Source of the DNA: Acinetobacter haemolyticus
GTDB lineage: Bacteria > Pseudomonadota > Gammaproteobacteria > Pseudomonadales > Moraxellaceae
Assembly (NCBI RefSeq): GCF_900406815.1
Contig: NZ_OVCN01000014.1
Coordinates: 1-64,000, forward strand
Length of the DNA: 64,000 nt
Direction of reading: 5' to 3'
Translations under genes and position numbers: made by a program
Notes under the pieces: model-generated
What the model was told of the DNA's origin: nothing
Seen by the model: only the letters and a program-made list of their open reading frames with translations
The model's database searches: none
Shown here: positions 37,492 to 47,239 of the stretch, piece after piece
Layout: the number at the start of each line of letters is the position of its first letter
Numbering within the stretch: the first letter of the stretch is position 1

Positions 37492-38664
37492 ATGAAAAGA
37501 ACTTATTTACAGCTTGCATTGGCCTCTGCGCTAACCGCCATCTTCACACCAAGTTATGCAGGCATCAGCTTTGGTGAAGCCAACAGTGCAAGAGGCAAAC
37601 TCACAGTTGCTGGTTACGTACGCGGCAATTACCAGCTCAAGCATTATGGTGAGGATGCAGATGACCAAAAGCTTCGTTTTGATGTTGCGCAATTGAAACT
37701 CGATTATGAACGTGGTGACGTGTTTGGTCATGCAGAATACCGTTGTTACCAATATGAACGTCTTTGTGATTTTTCTACTATGATTGATGTCTATATGGGT
37801 TACCGTTTCAATCAAACCGATCACGTTATGGTAGGTATGCAACCGATCCCATTTGGTGTGGGGCGCTTTTGGAGTAACAGTTTATATGGCAGCGTCAACA
37901 CTACCGCTGGTCTGGAAGATGTACACAATGTTGGTGTGAACTATCATGTTGAATTGCCAACATCGACCAAATTTGATGTCGGGTATTTTGCAATTGATGG
38001 TGGTCATTACTCAGGTCAGTACACTCCTGATTCAGGACGCTATACATCAAATTATGTCCATTCCGATGACCCGACCCAAACCGATCTACAGGAAAAAAAT
38101 ATGTGGATTGCACGCATCAGCCAGGATATTGCATTGGGGATTGATGGCTTGGGTACACAGGTAGGAGCCTCCTATTGGAGATCTGACATTGACAATAAAA
38201 GCACGGATCAGACAGGTCGCCGTGAGGCCTGGGCAGTCTTTGGCAAGGTCAATTATGGCAATTTGGGTGTGACCCTGACAGGGGGCAAAAATGATGTGAG
38301 CAATAAGGACCTTGTCCAGCCAGATGCATCATTGATGGGTTCATACGACAGTGAATATCAGGTTGCCAATAAAGCCAGCTATTACACCGTAGATGCGGGT
38401 TATAGTTTTAAGGATGTAGGCAAGATTGGTAATATTACTCCATACGTCATGCATAGTCGTTATGACAAGGATATGGATGCGGCTAAGGATTCCATTCGTC
38501 ACATTATTGGGGTGAGCGTTGACCATAAACAGCTCTCATTGGTAGCGGAATATATCATTGGGAAGAATGACCCCTTTATCGGCGGAACAGCTAGTTCGTT
38601 GGCACTGGGTGATGACAATAAATGGAATAAGTTATTGAATTTGACTTTATTCTATTATTTCTAA
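37492..38664 (+). CDS. outer-membrane porin
   Basis: This 390-residue porin has a signal peptide (MKRTYLQLALASALTAIF...YA, cut before GISFG). Alternating hydrophobic strands such as LTVAGYVRGNYQLK and FGHAEYRCYQYERL suggest a 16-strand barrel. It ends in LTLFYYF with the C-terminal Phe needed for barrel insertion. It lies 26 bases after the NCS1 permease and probably brings the same small substrate across the outer membrane. Two Cys residues in RCYQYERLC near 83-91 are unusual for a porin and could form a disulfide. Confidence 0.85.
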   Translation: MKRTYLQLALASALTAIFTPSYAGISFGEANSARGKLTVAGYVRGNYQLKHYGEDADDQKLRFDVAQLKLDYERGDVFGHAEYRCYQYERLCDFSTMIDVYMGYRFNQTDHVMVGMQPIPFGVGRFWSNSLYGSVNTTAGLEDVHNVGVNYHVELPTSTKFDVGYFAIDGGHYSGQYTPDSGRYTSNYVHSDDPTQTDLQEKNMWIARISQDIALGIDGLGTQVGASYWRSDIDNKSTDQTGRREAWAVFGKVNYGNLGVTLTGGKNDVSNKDLVQPDASLMGSYDSEYQVANKASYYTVDAGYSFKDVGKIGNITPYVMHSRYDKDMDAAKDSIRHIIGVSVDHKQLSLVAEYIIGKNDPFIGGTASSLALGDDNKWNKLLNLTLFYYF

Positions 38665-38700
38665 GGCAAAGTAAAAACGTCGGGCAACCGAAAATTTTTT

Positions 38701-38767
38701 TCAAGATTTTTATGGTATGCCATAATACAAAAAATCTTGACCACTTTCTTATTTAAAGAAAATGGTC
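38701..38767. promoter_or_regulatory. GntR operator copy 2 inside stacked inverted repeats
   Basis: TATGGTATGCCATAATAC (38711-38728) matches the palindrome at 30844-30865 at 19 of 22 positions over 38707-38728. It is embedded between TCAAGATTTTT (38701-38711) and AAAAATCTTGA (38730-38740), themselves perfect complements. A second stem, GACCACTTTCTT (38739-38750) with AAGAAAATGGTC (38756-38767), follows. The first hairpin may also end the porin transcript. Confidence 0.65.
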
Positions 38768-38809
38768 AAATGGGATAAGAAATTTGTTCTTAAATTAAAT
38801 GGGAACTAG

Positions 38810-38828
38810 TTGGCATTAATAATGCCAA
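38810..38828. promoter_or_regulatory. perfect 19-bp palindrome before the SSADH gene
   Basis: TTGGCATTA-A-TAATGCCAA is a perfect 9-1-9 inverted repeat 47 bases before the dehydrogenase start. It contains TTGGC/GCCAA like the AraC-type sites at 23522 and 28521, but the arrangement is inverted rather than direct, so relation to that regulator is doubtful. It may be a second operator for this unit. Confidence 0.45.
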
Positions 38829-38874
38829 TGCTGTTCTTAAACTGATTGATGAACACTGTATGGAAAAGTGATTT

Positions 38875-40326
38875 ATGCAACTCGATCAAATGTCTTTGTT
38901 TCACCAGCAAGCCTTTGTTGCTGGGGTGTGGTGTGATGCTGACAGCCAGCAGAGCACTGAGATCTATAACCCAGCGACGCAGGAAATACTTGGGACTGTA
39001 CCCAATATGGGGAAGGCTGAAGCAGAACGAGCGATACAGGCTGCGATGAATGGCTGGGCTGCATGGAAGAATAGAACTGCCAAAGATCGTTCAATTATTT
39101 TAAAGAAATGGTTTGACTTAATGATTTGGCATGCAGATGAATTGGCATTTATCCTTACCAGCGAACAGGGTAAACCGCTTGCAGAGGCAAGAGGTGAAAT
39201 CCTCTATGCGGCCAGTTTTATTGAATGGTTTGCCGAAGAAGCCAAACGTGTCTATGGGGATGTGATTCCGAGTCCTTATCCCGATGCTCGTATCATCGTC
39301 AGTAAACAACCGATTGGACTGGTGGCAGCTATTACACCGTGGAATTTCCCTGCGGCCATGATTACCCGTAAGGTAGGACCTGCATTGGCGGCGGGTTGTC
39401 CATGTATTGTGAAACCTGCTCCTGAAACGCCATTTACCGCTTTGGCTTTAGTTGATTTGGCAGTGCAGGCAGGTGTTCCCGCGGAGATTTTTACAGTCAT
39501 CACAGGAGATGCGGTCACTATTGGTGATGCAATTTTTGAAAGTGATGATGTGCGTAAATTTACCTTTACGGGTTCAACACCAGTGGGTAAGTTGCTGTAT
39601 CAACGTTCAGCGCAAACCTTGAAAAAGGTTTCTCTGGAATTAGGTGGCAATGCACCATTTATCGTATTTGATGATGCTGATCTTGAAGCTGCAATTGATG
39701 GTGCAGTGATCGCTAAATATCGTAATGCAGGACAAACCTGCGTTTGCGTCAACCGCTTTCTGGTTCAAGCAGGTATTTATGAGAAATTTATTGCCGCATT
39801 AAAAGAAAAGGTAACAACCTTTGCAATCGGTAATGGCTTGCAGCAGGGGAGTGAGATTGGCCCCCTGATCAATGAAAATGCGGTGAAAAAAGTCGAAGCC
39901 CATGTGACGGATGCCTTGGCAAAATCAGCCCGTTTAATTGCAGGTGGTCAACGTCACAGTGCAGGTGAACTGTTCTATCAACCCACCATTATTGCTGATG
40001 TTACTTCCGAGATGGATGTTGCTACACAGGAAACCTTTGGCCCATTGGCCGCCATCTTTAAATTTGAAACTGAACAGCAGGCGCTTGAAATGGCGAACGC
40101 CACTGAGTTTGGTTTAGCCGCCTATTGCTACACGCAGGATTTAGGTCGTGCATGGCGCATGAGCGAACAACTTGAATATGGTATGGTCGGGATTAACAAA
40201 GGACTGATATCTAACGAGGTTGCCCCATTTGGCGGAGTTAAATCTTCAGGGCTCGGGCGTGAAGGTTCAAAATATGGTATGGATGATTATCTAGAAATTA
40301 AATACACCTTGTTTGGAGGCATTTAA
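38875..40326 (+). CDS. succinate-semialdehyde dehydrogenase-type ALDH
   Basis: This 483-residue protein is GabD-like: ITPWNFPAAMITRKVGPALAAGCPCIVKPAPETPFTA (in pieces, about residues 145-182), LELGGNAPFIVFDDADL and the catalytic Cys in NAGQTCVCVNR. ELGGNAPFIVFDD and GQTCVCxNR are typical of NAD(P)-dependent succinate-semialdehyde dehydrogenases. This fits the last step of an N-heterocycle pathway yielding succinate, as PyrD does in Arthrobacter. It is preceded by the second GntR operator copy and followed with no gap by a carboxymuconolactone-decarboxylase-like gene. Confidence 0.88.
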   Translation: MQLDQMSLFHQQAFVAGVWCDADSQQSTEIYNPATQEILGTVPNMGKAEAERAIQAAMNGWAAWKNRTAKDRSIILKKWFDLMIWHADELAFILTSEQGKPLAEARGEILYAASFIEWFAEEAKRVYGDVIPSPYPDARIIVSKQPIGLVAAITPWNFPAAMITRKVGPALAAGCPCIVKPAPETPFTALALVDLAVQAGVPAEIFTVITGDAVTIGDAIFESDDVRKFTFTGSTPVGKLLYQRSAQTLKKVSLELGGNAPFIVFDDADLEAAIDGAVIAKYRNAGQTCVCVNRFLVQAGIYEKFIAALKEKVTTFAIGNGLQQGSEIGPLINENAVKKVEAHVTDALAKSARLIAGGQRHSAGELFYQPTIIADVTSEMDVATQETFGPLAAIFKFETEQQALEMANATEFGLAAYCYTQDLGRAWRMSEQLEYGMVGINKGLISNEVAPFGGVKSSGLGREGSKYGMDDYLEIKYTLFGGI

Positions 40327-40713
40327 GTGAGCAGCGAAAAGTTTGAAAAAGGCCTAGCAATCCGTAAACAGGTTTTAGGTGAGGAATATGTTAATAACTC
40401 CATCAATAATGCCGATGATTTTAATTTGCCTTTGCAGGAGTTAGTGACTGAATATTGCTGGGGTGCAGTTTGGGGGCGTGAGGAACTGAGCAAACCTGAA
40501 CGCAGCCTGATTAATCTAGCGATGATTTCTGCGCTAAACCGACCGCATGAACTGAAATTGCATGTCAAAGGTGCATTGCGCAATGGCGTGCCAAAAGAGA
40601 AAATCCGTGAAGTGCTGTTACAAGTTGGTATTTACTGTGGTGTCCCTGCTGCAGTAGATAGTTTCCGTATTGCTAAGCAAGCAATTCAGGAATATGAACA
40701 AGAAAGTAGTTAG
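40327..40713 (+). CDS. carboxymuconolactone decarboxylase-family protein
   Basis: This 128-residue, all-helical protein is like PcaC: ELVTEYCWGAVWGREELSKPERSLINLAMISALNRPHELKLHVKGALRNGV (in pieces, residues 38-88), then EVLLQVGIYCGVPAAVDSF. The GTG start directly follows the dehydrogenase stop. It lacks the CxxC of AhpD-type peroxidases, so decarboxylase- or lactonase-type chemistry is more likely than redox. Its role in the cluster is unknown. Confidence 0.82.
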   Translation: MSSEKFEKGLAIRKQVLGEEYVNNSINNADDFNLPLQELVTEYCWGAVWGREELSKPERSLINLAMISALNRPHELKLHVKGALRNGVPKEKIREVLLQVGIYCGVPAAVDSFRIAKQAIQEYEQESS

Positions 40714-40722
40714 TAGATTTTT

Positions 40723-40760
40723 GAGCAAATATTTTATCTCAATAGATAGGATATTTGTTC
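40723..40760 (+). terminator. hairpin after the carboxymuconolactone-type gene
   Basis: GAGCAAATAT (40723-40732) pairs with ATATTTGTTC (40751-40760) with one G-U pair, and inner TATCT/AGATA (40735-40748) extends it. There is no clear T tract, so termination is uncertain. The remaining gap to 41005 shows no gene and must carry the malic enzyme promoter. Confidence 0.4.
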
Positions 40761-41005
40761 AACAATATTTACAATTTTGAGCATATACAGGGGGAAAACA
40801 CTTAAGAATCATTAGGATTCAATCTATAAGAATGATTTTTATTCTAAACCATTTAGTTTCTAAATATCGGATAAATTTCTATACAACCAGATAAATACAG
40901 TTCTAGGGCTTGATTAGTGTAAATTATTACTAGGCCAAAGTTCAGCGATAGATGAATTTGAGCGATGAAGATTAGATATTTGACGGTGAAGTGAACGAGT
41001 ACGGT

Positions 41006-42706
41006 ATGACTGTAAATCCAATTAAAATCAAAAAACCTTTGTATATCCCTTATGCTGGAAACGCACTTTTAGAATTACCTTTGTTAAATAAGGGTTCAGC
41101 CTTTACTGAAGACGAACGTGAAAGATTTAATTTACATGGTTTGATTCCAAATAATATTGAAAATATTGAAGAGCAGACACAACGTTCGTATCAGCAGTAC
41201 CTTTCCTTTGGGAGTGACTTAAATAAACATATTTATTTAAGAAACATCCAAGATACCAATGAAACGCTTTTTTATAACTTATTGAGTCAGCATTTAGATG
41301 AAATGTTGCCAATTATTTATACCCCAACTGTAGGGGAAGCTTGCCAACGTTTCTCTGATATTTATCGTCGTCATCGTGGTATTTTTATTTCTTATGGTGA
41401 GAAAGAATATATCGATCAAATTATCCATAATGTAAATAAGCGGAATGTTAAAGTCATCGTGATTACCGATGGGGAGCGTATTCTCGGTTTGGGCGATCAA
41501 GGCATCGGCGGCATGGGAATTCCAATTGGAAAACTGTCGCTATATACCGCATGTGGTGGGATTAGTCCTGCTTATACATTACCGATCACGATCGATGTAG
41601 GAACCAATAACCAAGCATTGTTAAATGATCCGATCTATATGGGACTGAAAAGTCCGCGGATTACAGGTGAAGAATACTACCAATTTGTAGAAAAAATTAT
41701 TTCTGCGATTCGTAAACGCTGGCCCAATGTCCTTATCCAATTTGAAGATTTCGCGCAACATAATGCGATGCCTTTACTCAACCAGTATCGAGACAGGATT
41801 TGTTGTTTTAATGATGATATTCAAGGTACCGCAGCAGTCACCGTTGCAACCTTGATTGCGGCTTCACGTGCACAGGGCAAACAACTTAAAGATCAGACCA
41901 TTACTTTTGTCGGTGCAGGTTCAGCAGGCTGTGGTATTGCGGAACATATTGTAAGACAAATGATTGATGAAGGTTTGAGTGACCATGAAGCGCGTTCACG
42001 TATCTTCATGGTGGATCGCTTTGGTTTGATGACTGATCAACAAGCAAATCTTTTGGATTTCCAGAAAAAATTGGCAACCCCAGTCGCTGCGATTCAATCA
42101 TGGGAAGGATTGAGTGACAATATTGCCTTGTTGGATGTGGTGAAGAATGCCAAACCGAGCATTTTGATTGGCGTATCTGGACAGGCTGGATTATTTAGCG
42201 AAGAAGTGATTAAGACTTTAGCTAAATATTATAAGCATCCAATTATCTTGCCATTGTCGAATCCAACCTCCCAAGTTGAGGCGCAACCTAAAGATATCAT
42301 TGAATGGACACAAGGTTCAGCGATTGTAGCAACAGGTAGTCCGTTTGCTCCTGTGTATTACGAGGGCAGACCCTATTCGATCGCACAGTGTAATAACTCA
42401 TATATTTTCCCTGGAATTGGGCTGGGGGTGATTGCTTGTGGAGCGACGCATATTAGTGACTCCATGTTAATGGCAGCAAGTACTGCTTTGGCGGACTATT
42501 CTCCAAGACTGAAAAACCCAACAGCTGACTTGTTGCCAAATATCAATGATATTCAACAGGTTTCAAAGTTTATTGCTTTTAAGGTAGCTAAAGCTGCGAT
42601 GGCCGACGGGCTGGCTGTACCGATGAGCAATGATCTACTCAAAACGGTAATTGATGATAACTTCTGGACACCTGAATACCGTCATTATCGTCGAGTAACC
42701 TTCTAA
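41006..42706 (+). CDS. maeA: NAD-dependent malic enzyme
   Basis: This enzyme oxidatively decarboxylates malate to pyruvate. With the ATG at 41006 it has 566 residues, like E. coli MaeA (SfcA, 565), and the N-terminal alignment [25 protein letters not shown] (split) agrees. A GTG at 40991 would add five residues. Motifs are [50 protein letters not shown] and the NAD site [13 protein letters not shown]. It is a stand-alone gene that would help balance C4 acids produced from succinate by the neighbouring pathways. Confidence 0.93.
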   Translation: MTVNPIKIKKPLYIPYAGNALLELPLLNKGSAFTEDERERFNLHGLIPNNIENIEEQTQRSYQQYLSFGSDLNKHIYLRNIQDTNETLFYNLLSQHLDEMLPIIYTPTVGEACQRFSDIYRRHRGIFISYGEKEYIDQIIHNVNKRNVKVIVITDGERILGLGDQGIGGMGIPIGKLSLYTACGGISPAYTLPITIDVGTNNQALLNDPIYMGLKSPRITGEEYYQFVEKIISAIRKRWPNVLIQFEDFAQHNAMPLLNQYRDRICCFNDDIQGTAAVTVATLIAASRAQGKQLKDQTITFVGAGSAGCGIAEHIVRQMIDEGLSDHEARSRIFMVDRFGLMTDQQANLLDFQKKLATPVAAIQSWEGLSDNIALLDVVKNAKPSILIGVSGQAGLFSEEVIKTLAKYYKHPIILPLSNPTSQVEAQPKDIIEWTQGSAIVATGSPFAPVYYEGRPYSIAQCNNSYIFPGIGLGVIACGATHISDSMLMAASTALADYSPRLKNPTADLLPNINDIQQVSKFIAFKVAKAAMADGLAVPMSNDLLKTVIDDNFWTPEYRHYRRVTF

Positions 42707-42725
42707 TCCCTTTTTTAAATAGAAG

Positions 42726-42752
42726 TGGCCTCCGAAGTGGAGGTCATTTTTT
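42726..42752 (+). terminator. malic enzyme terminator
   Basis: TGGCCTCC (42726-42733) pairs with GGAGGTCA (42739-42746) with one G-U pair and is followed by six T. Confidence 0.85.
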
Positions 42753-42779
42753 GGGGGAAAATGATCTATTCTCCGTAAT

Positions 42780-43595
42780 CTAAACCATACTTCTCAACTC
42801 ATTCGCCGTGTTATGCAATAGCGGGAGGACGTGTTGAATTAAATAATCTTCTTGGACGCGATTGGTCTGTGACATGCAGTTTAATGCTGCAATTGCTTGA
42901 CCTTGAGCATTTAAAACAGGGACTGCAATCGCAATCACGCCAAGCTCGTGTTCTTCTTTGGATAAACAATAATCCGAGCTTGCAATGTGTTGTAAATGCG
43001 CTAAGAAAGCAAGTTCATTTGTTTCTGTGAATGCGGTTAAACGTTTTAATCCGTATTTCTGTACCCAAACTTTTTGCTGTTCTTGTGATAATGCGGCTAA
43101 AAGAACTTTACCTGTTGATGTGGCATGTGCGGGTAAACGATGACCAAGATGCATCCCAAATGGGCTGACTCTGAGATTATCTTGCTGAGGTAAATAACTA
43201 CGTGCGATGGGAACAACTTCATTTTCATCCAAAACAACGATGGAAAAAGTTAGTGTTGTCTGTGCACATAAGAGATTTAAAAAAGATTGGGTAATTTTAG
43301 GTAAATGTGCGGAGCTTAAATATGAACTTGAAAAGCGTAAAACCCGATGCGTAAGCCAGTAATAATGCTCATCAGTCTCTAAATATCCTAAATATTTTAA
43401 AGTCTTCAAATACCGTCTTGCTGCTGTTCGGCTAATACCTGTACGTTCAGCGACTTGTGTGACGTTTAACCGCTGGCGATCTACACCAAAAGCTTCTAAT
43501 AAACTTAGGCCTTTACCTAAGCCCGCAATATAGTCTTCTTGCCGAATTTGTTCATTTAAATAGGGATGCTGCAAATAATCGTCTGGGTGAGGCAT
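42780..43595 (-). CDS. pobR: IclR-family regulator PobR
   Basis: This 271-residue protein has an IclR winged helix at residues about 24-85 (GLGKGLSLLEAF, VAERTGISRTAARRYLKTLKYLGYL) and an IclR effector domain at about 95-265 (PAHATSTGKVLLAAL, ELGVIAIAVPV). Length and divergent placement from pobA match Acinetobacter PobR, which activates pobA in response to 4-hydroxybenzoate. An inverted repeat at 43623-43639 in the intergenic region is the likely operator. Confidence 0.92.
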   Translation of the reverse strand: MPHPDDYLQHPYLNEQIRQEDYIAGLGKGLSLLEAFGVDRQRLNVTQVAERTGISRTAARRYLKTLKYLGYLETDEHYYWLTHRVLRFSSSYLSSAHLPKITQSFLNLLCAQTTLTFSIVVLDENEVVPIARSYLPQQDNLRVSPFGMHLGHRLPAHATSTGKVLLAALSQEQQKVWVQKYGLKRLTAFTETNELAFLAHLQHIASSDYCLSKEEHELGVIAIAVPVLNAQGQAIAALNCMSQTNRVQEDYLIQHVLPLLHNTANELRSMV

Positions 43596-43622
43596 TTGAA
43601 CTTCCTTGTTCTAGATTAGTTT

Positions 43623-43639
43623 TGTCCGAATATCGGACA
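43623..43639. promoter_or_regulatory. PobR operator candidate
   Basis: TGTCCGA-ATA-TCGGACA is a perfect 7-3-7 inverted repeat in the pobR-pobA divergent region. A weaker third element (ATATGCGG near 43652) may be the extra half-site known for IclR-type activators of this group in Acinetobacter. Confidence 0.55.
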
Positions 43640-43714
43640 TACATAATGATATGCGGTTAATTTCGATTTTCATATATAGATGCTGTACCACGCAAGCAGT
43701 AATTTAAAAGATAA

Positions 43715-44950
<1,236 letters not shown>

Positions 44951-44960
44951 TTACTAAGCT

Positions 44961-44996
44961 ATAAAGAGAGCATTCACGCTCTCTTTATATTTTTTA
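44961..44996 (+). terminator. pobA terminator
   Basis: ATAAAGAGAG (44961-44970) and CTCTCTTTAT (44979-44988) form a perfect 10-base stem with an 8-base loop, followed by a T-rich run. Confidence 0.88.
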
Positions 44997-45021
44997 TTCA
45001 AGACTAAAACTTAAATCAGTT

Positions 45022-46776
45022 TTATGGTTTACAACTAAAGTTTTCGGCTTTTTCACTATCACCTTGACCAATGTAGCGAGCAATCAGTGGGTAAGGACAA
45101 AGTGGACGAGTACGATCAGGTGCCCAGTCTGGCGGAAGTTCAGCATTCACTTGACCACTTGGGTTACCTGTGCCGCGTGCAGTCGCAATGATTTTGTCAG
45201 GTACTTGCCCATATTCCACCCAGTTGACCAAAGCAGTCAATGCATCAAATTGGTCGGTCGCAATGCCATCACGGGTATGGTTCATGCCCGGAATCCTAAA
45301 GAAACGTGCAAATTCAGGTGCTGTACCTTTTGCATCATTTTTATAGCGTTGGAGCAGTTGATCGTACCAATTCTGAGTGTCATCCACAGAGAAAACGCCG
45401 TCTGCTGTGCCTTGCACCACAATCATTTTTCCACCGTGATTACGGAGTTTATCCAGATTAAGTTCATCGGGTGGCATCATGAATGACATCGCACTTTCTG
45501 TGTACACCTCATTGGTCGCTGATAGTTTTGGATAGTCGATATTGAAGTTAAAATTAAAGGCAAATTGTCTAGAATTTTGCATCACTGTTGGATCAGGTGG
45601 AACCTGAAAAATAATACCGACTGCAACGGGATCTCGTGCTGTTCCCACCGAAGATTCGAATTTCCAGCTTGCCCAGTTATTGCCGACTAAACCAGGATCG
45701 AAAGGTTGGGTTGCATAGAGCGCTTGTCCAGCAGAGTTTACAGGACCACGGTAAATGTTGGCTAACACCTCAATTTGTTCTGTACTTAAGCATGTACCAT
45801 CTCTTGTGCTTGAGCAAATGGGTACGTGCTGGTGAATATCAAAAGCTGTACGGCAAGCCTCGACATCTTGAACCAAGCCATCTGCAATACCATCTAAAGC
45901 ATCGCATCGATCTAAAATCGCTTTTGCTAAAACTTTACGCTCTGAAAGGGTCAGGGCGGTACTTAGGTCATTTTCATCTGTTGCAACACGACGAAGCTGC
46001 TGTGCAGTGTAGAGTTGAGCCGCGGCCGCTCGTGGTAAATGAAAGCCAGGTGTGCTTGCCAAAATTCCGTCATATTGGTCGCCTAAACGGGTTGCGGCAA
46101 TCATGGCATGACGCCCACCATTAGACGTGCCGCCTGCATAGGAGCGGTCTGGCGATTTACCATAGGCGGTTCGAATTAAATTCTTTGCCATCGGCGTGAG
46201 TTTGGTCAACGCACCATATCCATAGTCGATTCTGGCTTGAGGATCTAAACCAAACATTGGATTCTGTGCGGGATTATGCCCTGCATCGGATGAAATAACT
46301 GCAAAACCGTCATGCAGGGCATTGGTGAGTGGACCGCCGCTGCCGACCTGACCCGTTGCAGGCACTACATAACCATCGGCTCCGCCATTGCCTTGATAGA
46401 GAAAACGGCCGTTCCAATCAACAGGTAAGCGCATTTCAAAACCAATTTGATAGGTTTGTCCATCGACAGGGCTGACACGTTGGTCCATATAACCTTGGAC
46501 TAAACAATGAGCGCCAATTGGCTTATTGGCGACAGTCAAAGTGCCTGCTTCTTGAAGCGTAGCTGAGCTAATGACCGTATTATTGTATTGAAAACCGAGC
46601 AAGTCTGAACAACTTCCTGTCAGTTTTGCACCCACAGCCGGTGATAGCTGAGGTGGTTTCGTTGTTGAAGGCACCGACGTGTCATCACCATCATTTCCAC
46701 AGCCTGCCAAAGCGCCCAGCATAGCAAGCACTAAAGTTGAGTGAGTCAAAATTTGTTTATTGTTGGAATAATTCAT
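45022..46776 (-). CDS. hcaG: tannase/feruloyl-esterase-family lipoprotein (HcaG-like)
   Basis: This 584-residue protein has a lipoprotein signal with Cys26 in LGALAGC. The tannase/feruloyl esterase domain shows the nucleophile in GGTSNGGRHAM and the catalytic His in IPGMNHTRDG. It would hydrolyse esters such as chlorogenate outside the cytoplasm, releasing caffeate and quinate. In A. baylyi the hydroxycinnamate esterase at the end of the hca operon is HcaG, and the position here matches. It is the last gene of the minus-strand hca operon. Confidence 0.85.
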   Translation of the reverse strand: MNYSNNKQILTHSTLVLAMLGALAGCGNDGDDTSVPSTTKPPQLSPAVGAKLTGSCSDLLGFQYNNTVISSATLQEAGTLTVANKPIGAHCLVQGYMDQRVSPVDGQTYQIGFEMRLPVDWNGRFLYQGNGGADGYVVPATGQVGSGGPLTNALHDGFAVISSDAGHNPAQNPMFGLDPQARIDYGYGALTKLTPMAKNLIRTAYGKSPDRSYAGGTSNGGRHAMIAATRLGDQYDGILASTPGFHLPRAAAAQLYTAQQLRRVATDENDLSTALTLSERKVLAKAILDRCDALDGIADGLVQDVEACRTAFDIHQHVPICSSTRDGTCLSTEQIEVLANIYRGPVNSAGQALYATQPFDPGLVGNNWASWKFESSVGTARDPVAVGIIFQVPPDPTVMQNSRQFAFNFNFNIDYPKLSATNEVYTESAMSFMMPPDELNLDKLRNHGGKMIVVQGTADGVFSVDDTQNWYDQLLQRYKNDAKGTAPEFARFFRIPGMNHTRDGIATDQFDALTALVNWVEYGQVPDKIIATARGTGNPSGQVNAELPPDWAPDRTRPLCPYPLIARYIGQGDSEKAENFSCKP

Positions 46777-46808
46777 TGATTCAAATCCTTATTGAATGAA
46801 TTTCGTAA

Positions 46809-47201
46809 TTAATCTAAAACCAGAAAATTAGCGGTGCTTCGAGCAATCATTTTGTTGTTTTGCCAAGCTTCACTTTCGAGATTCAGTACGGTTTTGCCTT
46901 GTTTAATAAAACGGCATTTTGTAATGACTTCACCTACAGCACAGGGTCTTAAAAAATCCATGGTTAAGTTAATGGTGGTGGCTGGTTTGTGGCCATTGGC
47001 GAGATATGCAAACAGCCCCATCACGTCATCGAGCATGGCACAGATCATGCCGCCTTCAACGGTGCCGCGTGGATTGGTAAAGCTTTCTAGGGCGGTGTAA
47101 TGGATGGTGAGTTCAGTGTTTTTGTCATTCCAATGGAGATTATGTCCACCTAAATGGTGATGGATGGGCGGTAAGTGTTCTAAAATTTTTTGATCCATCA
47201 T
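46809..47201 (-). CDS. PaaI-like hotdog thioesterase in the hca operon
   Basis: This 130-residue protein has a hotdog thioesterase signature, NPRGTVEGGMICAMLDDVMGLFA, with the expected acidic residue in LDD. It lies 32 bases before the esterase gene and 38 after a DUF3237 gene. HcaR is known to respond to hydroxycinnamoyl-CoA thioesters, so a thioesterase here could drain stalled CoA esters and damp induction; that is inference. Confidence 0.82.
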   Translation of the reverse strand: MMDQKILEHLPPIHHHLGGHNLHWNDKNTELTIHYTALESFTNPRGTVEGGMICAMLDDVMGLFAYLANGHKPATTINLTMDFLRPCAVGEVITKCRFIKQGKTVLNLESEAWQNNKMIARSTANFLVLD

Positions 47202-47239
47202 GAGGGTTTCATCCTTTTTGTATTAAGGTTTAAAAATTA

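Noticed and set aside
38810..38828. Third AraC operator because it contains TTGGC
   Set aside because: The half-sites are inverted and 9-1-9, not direct repeats 21 bases apart, and TGAGTTAAGC is missing.
45064..46124. Two open frames of 140 and 162 residues on the plus strand
   Set aside because: They lie entirely antisense to the tannase/feruloyl-esterase gene, which has a lipobox and active-site motifs, and they have no domain or ribosome-binding site.
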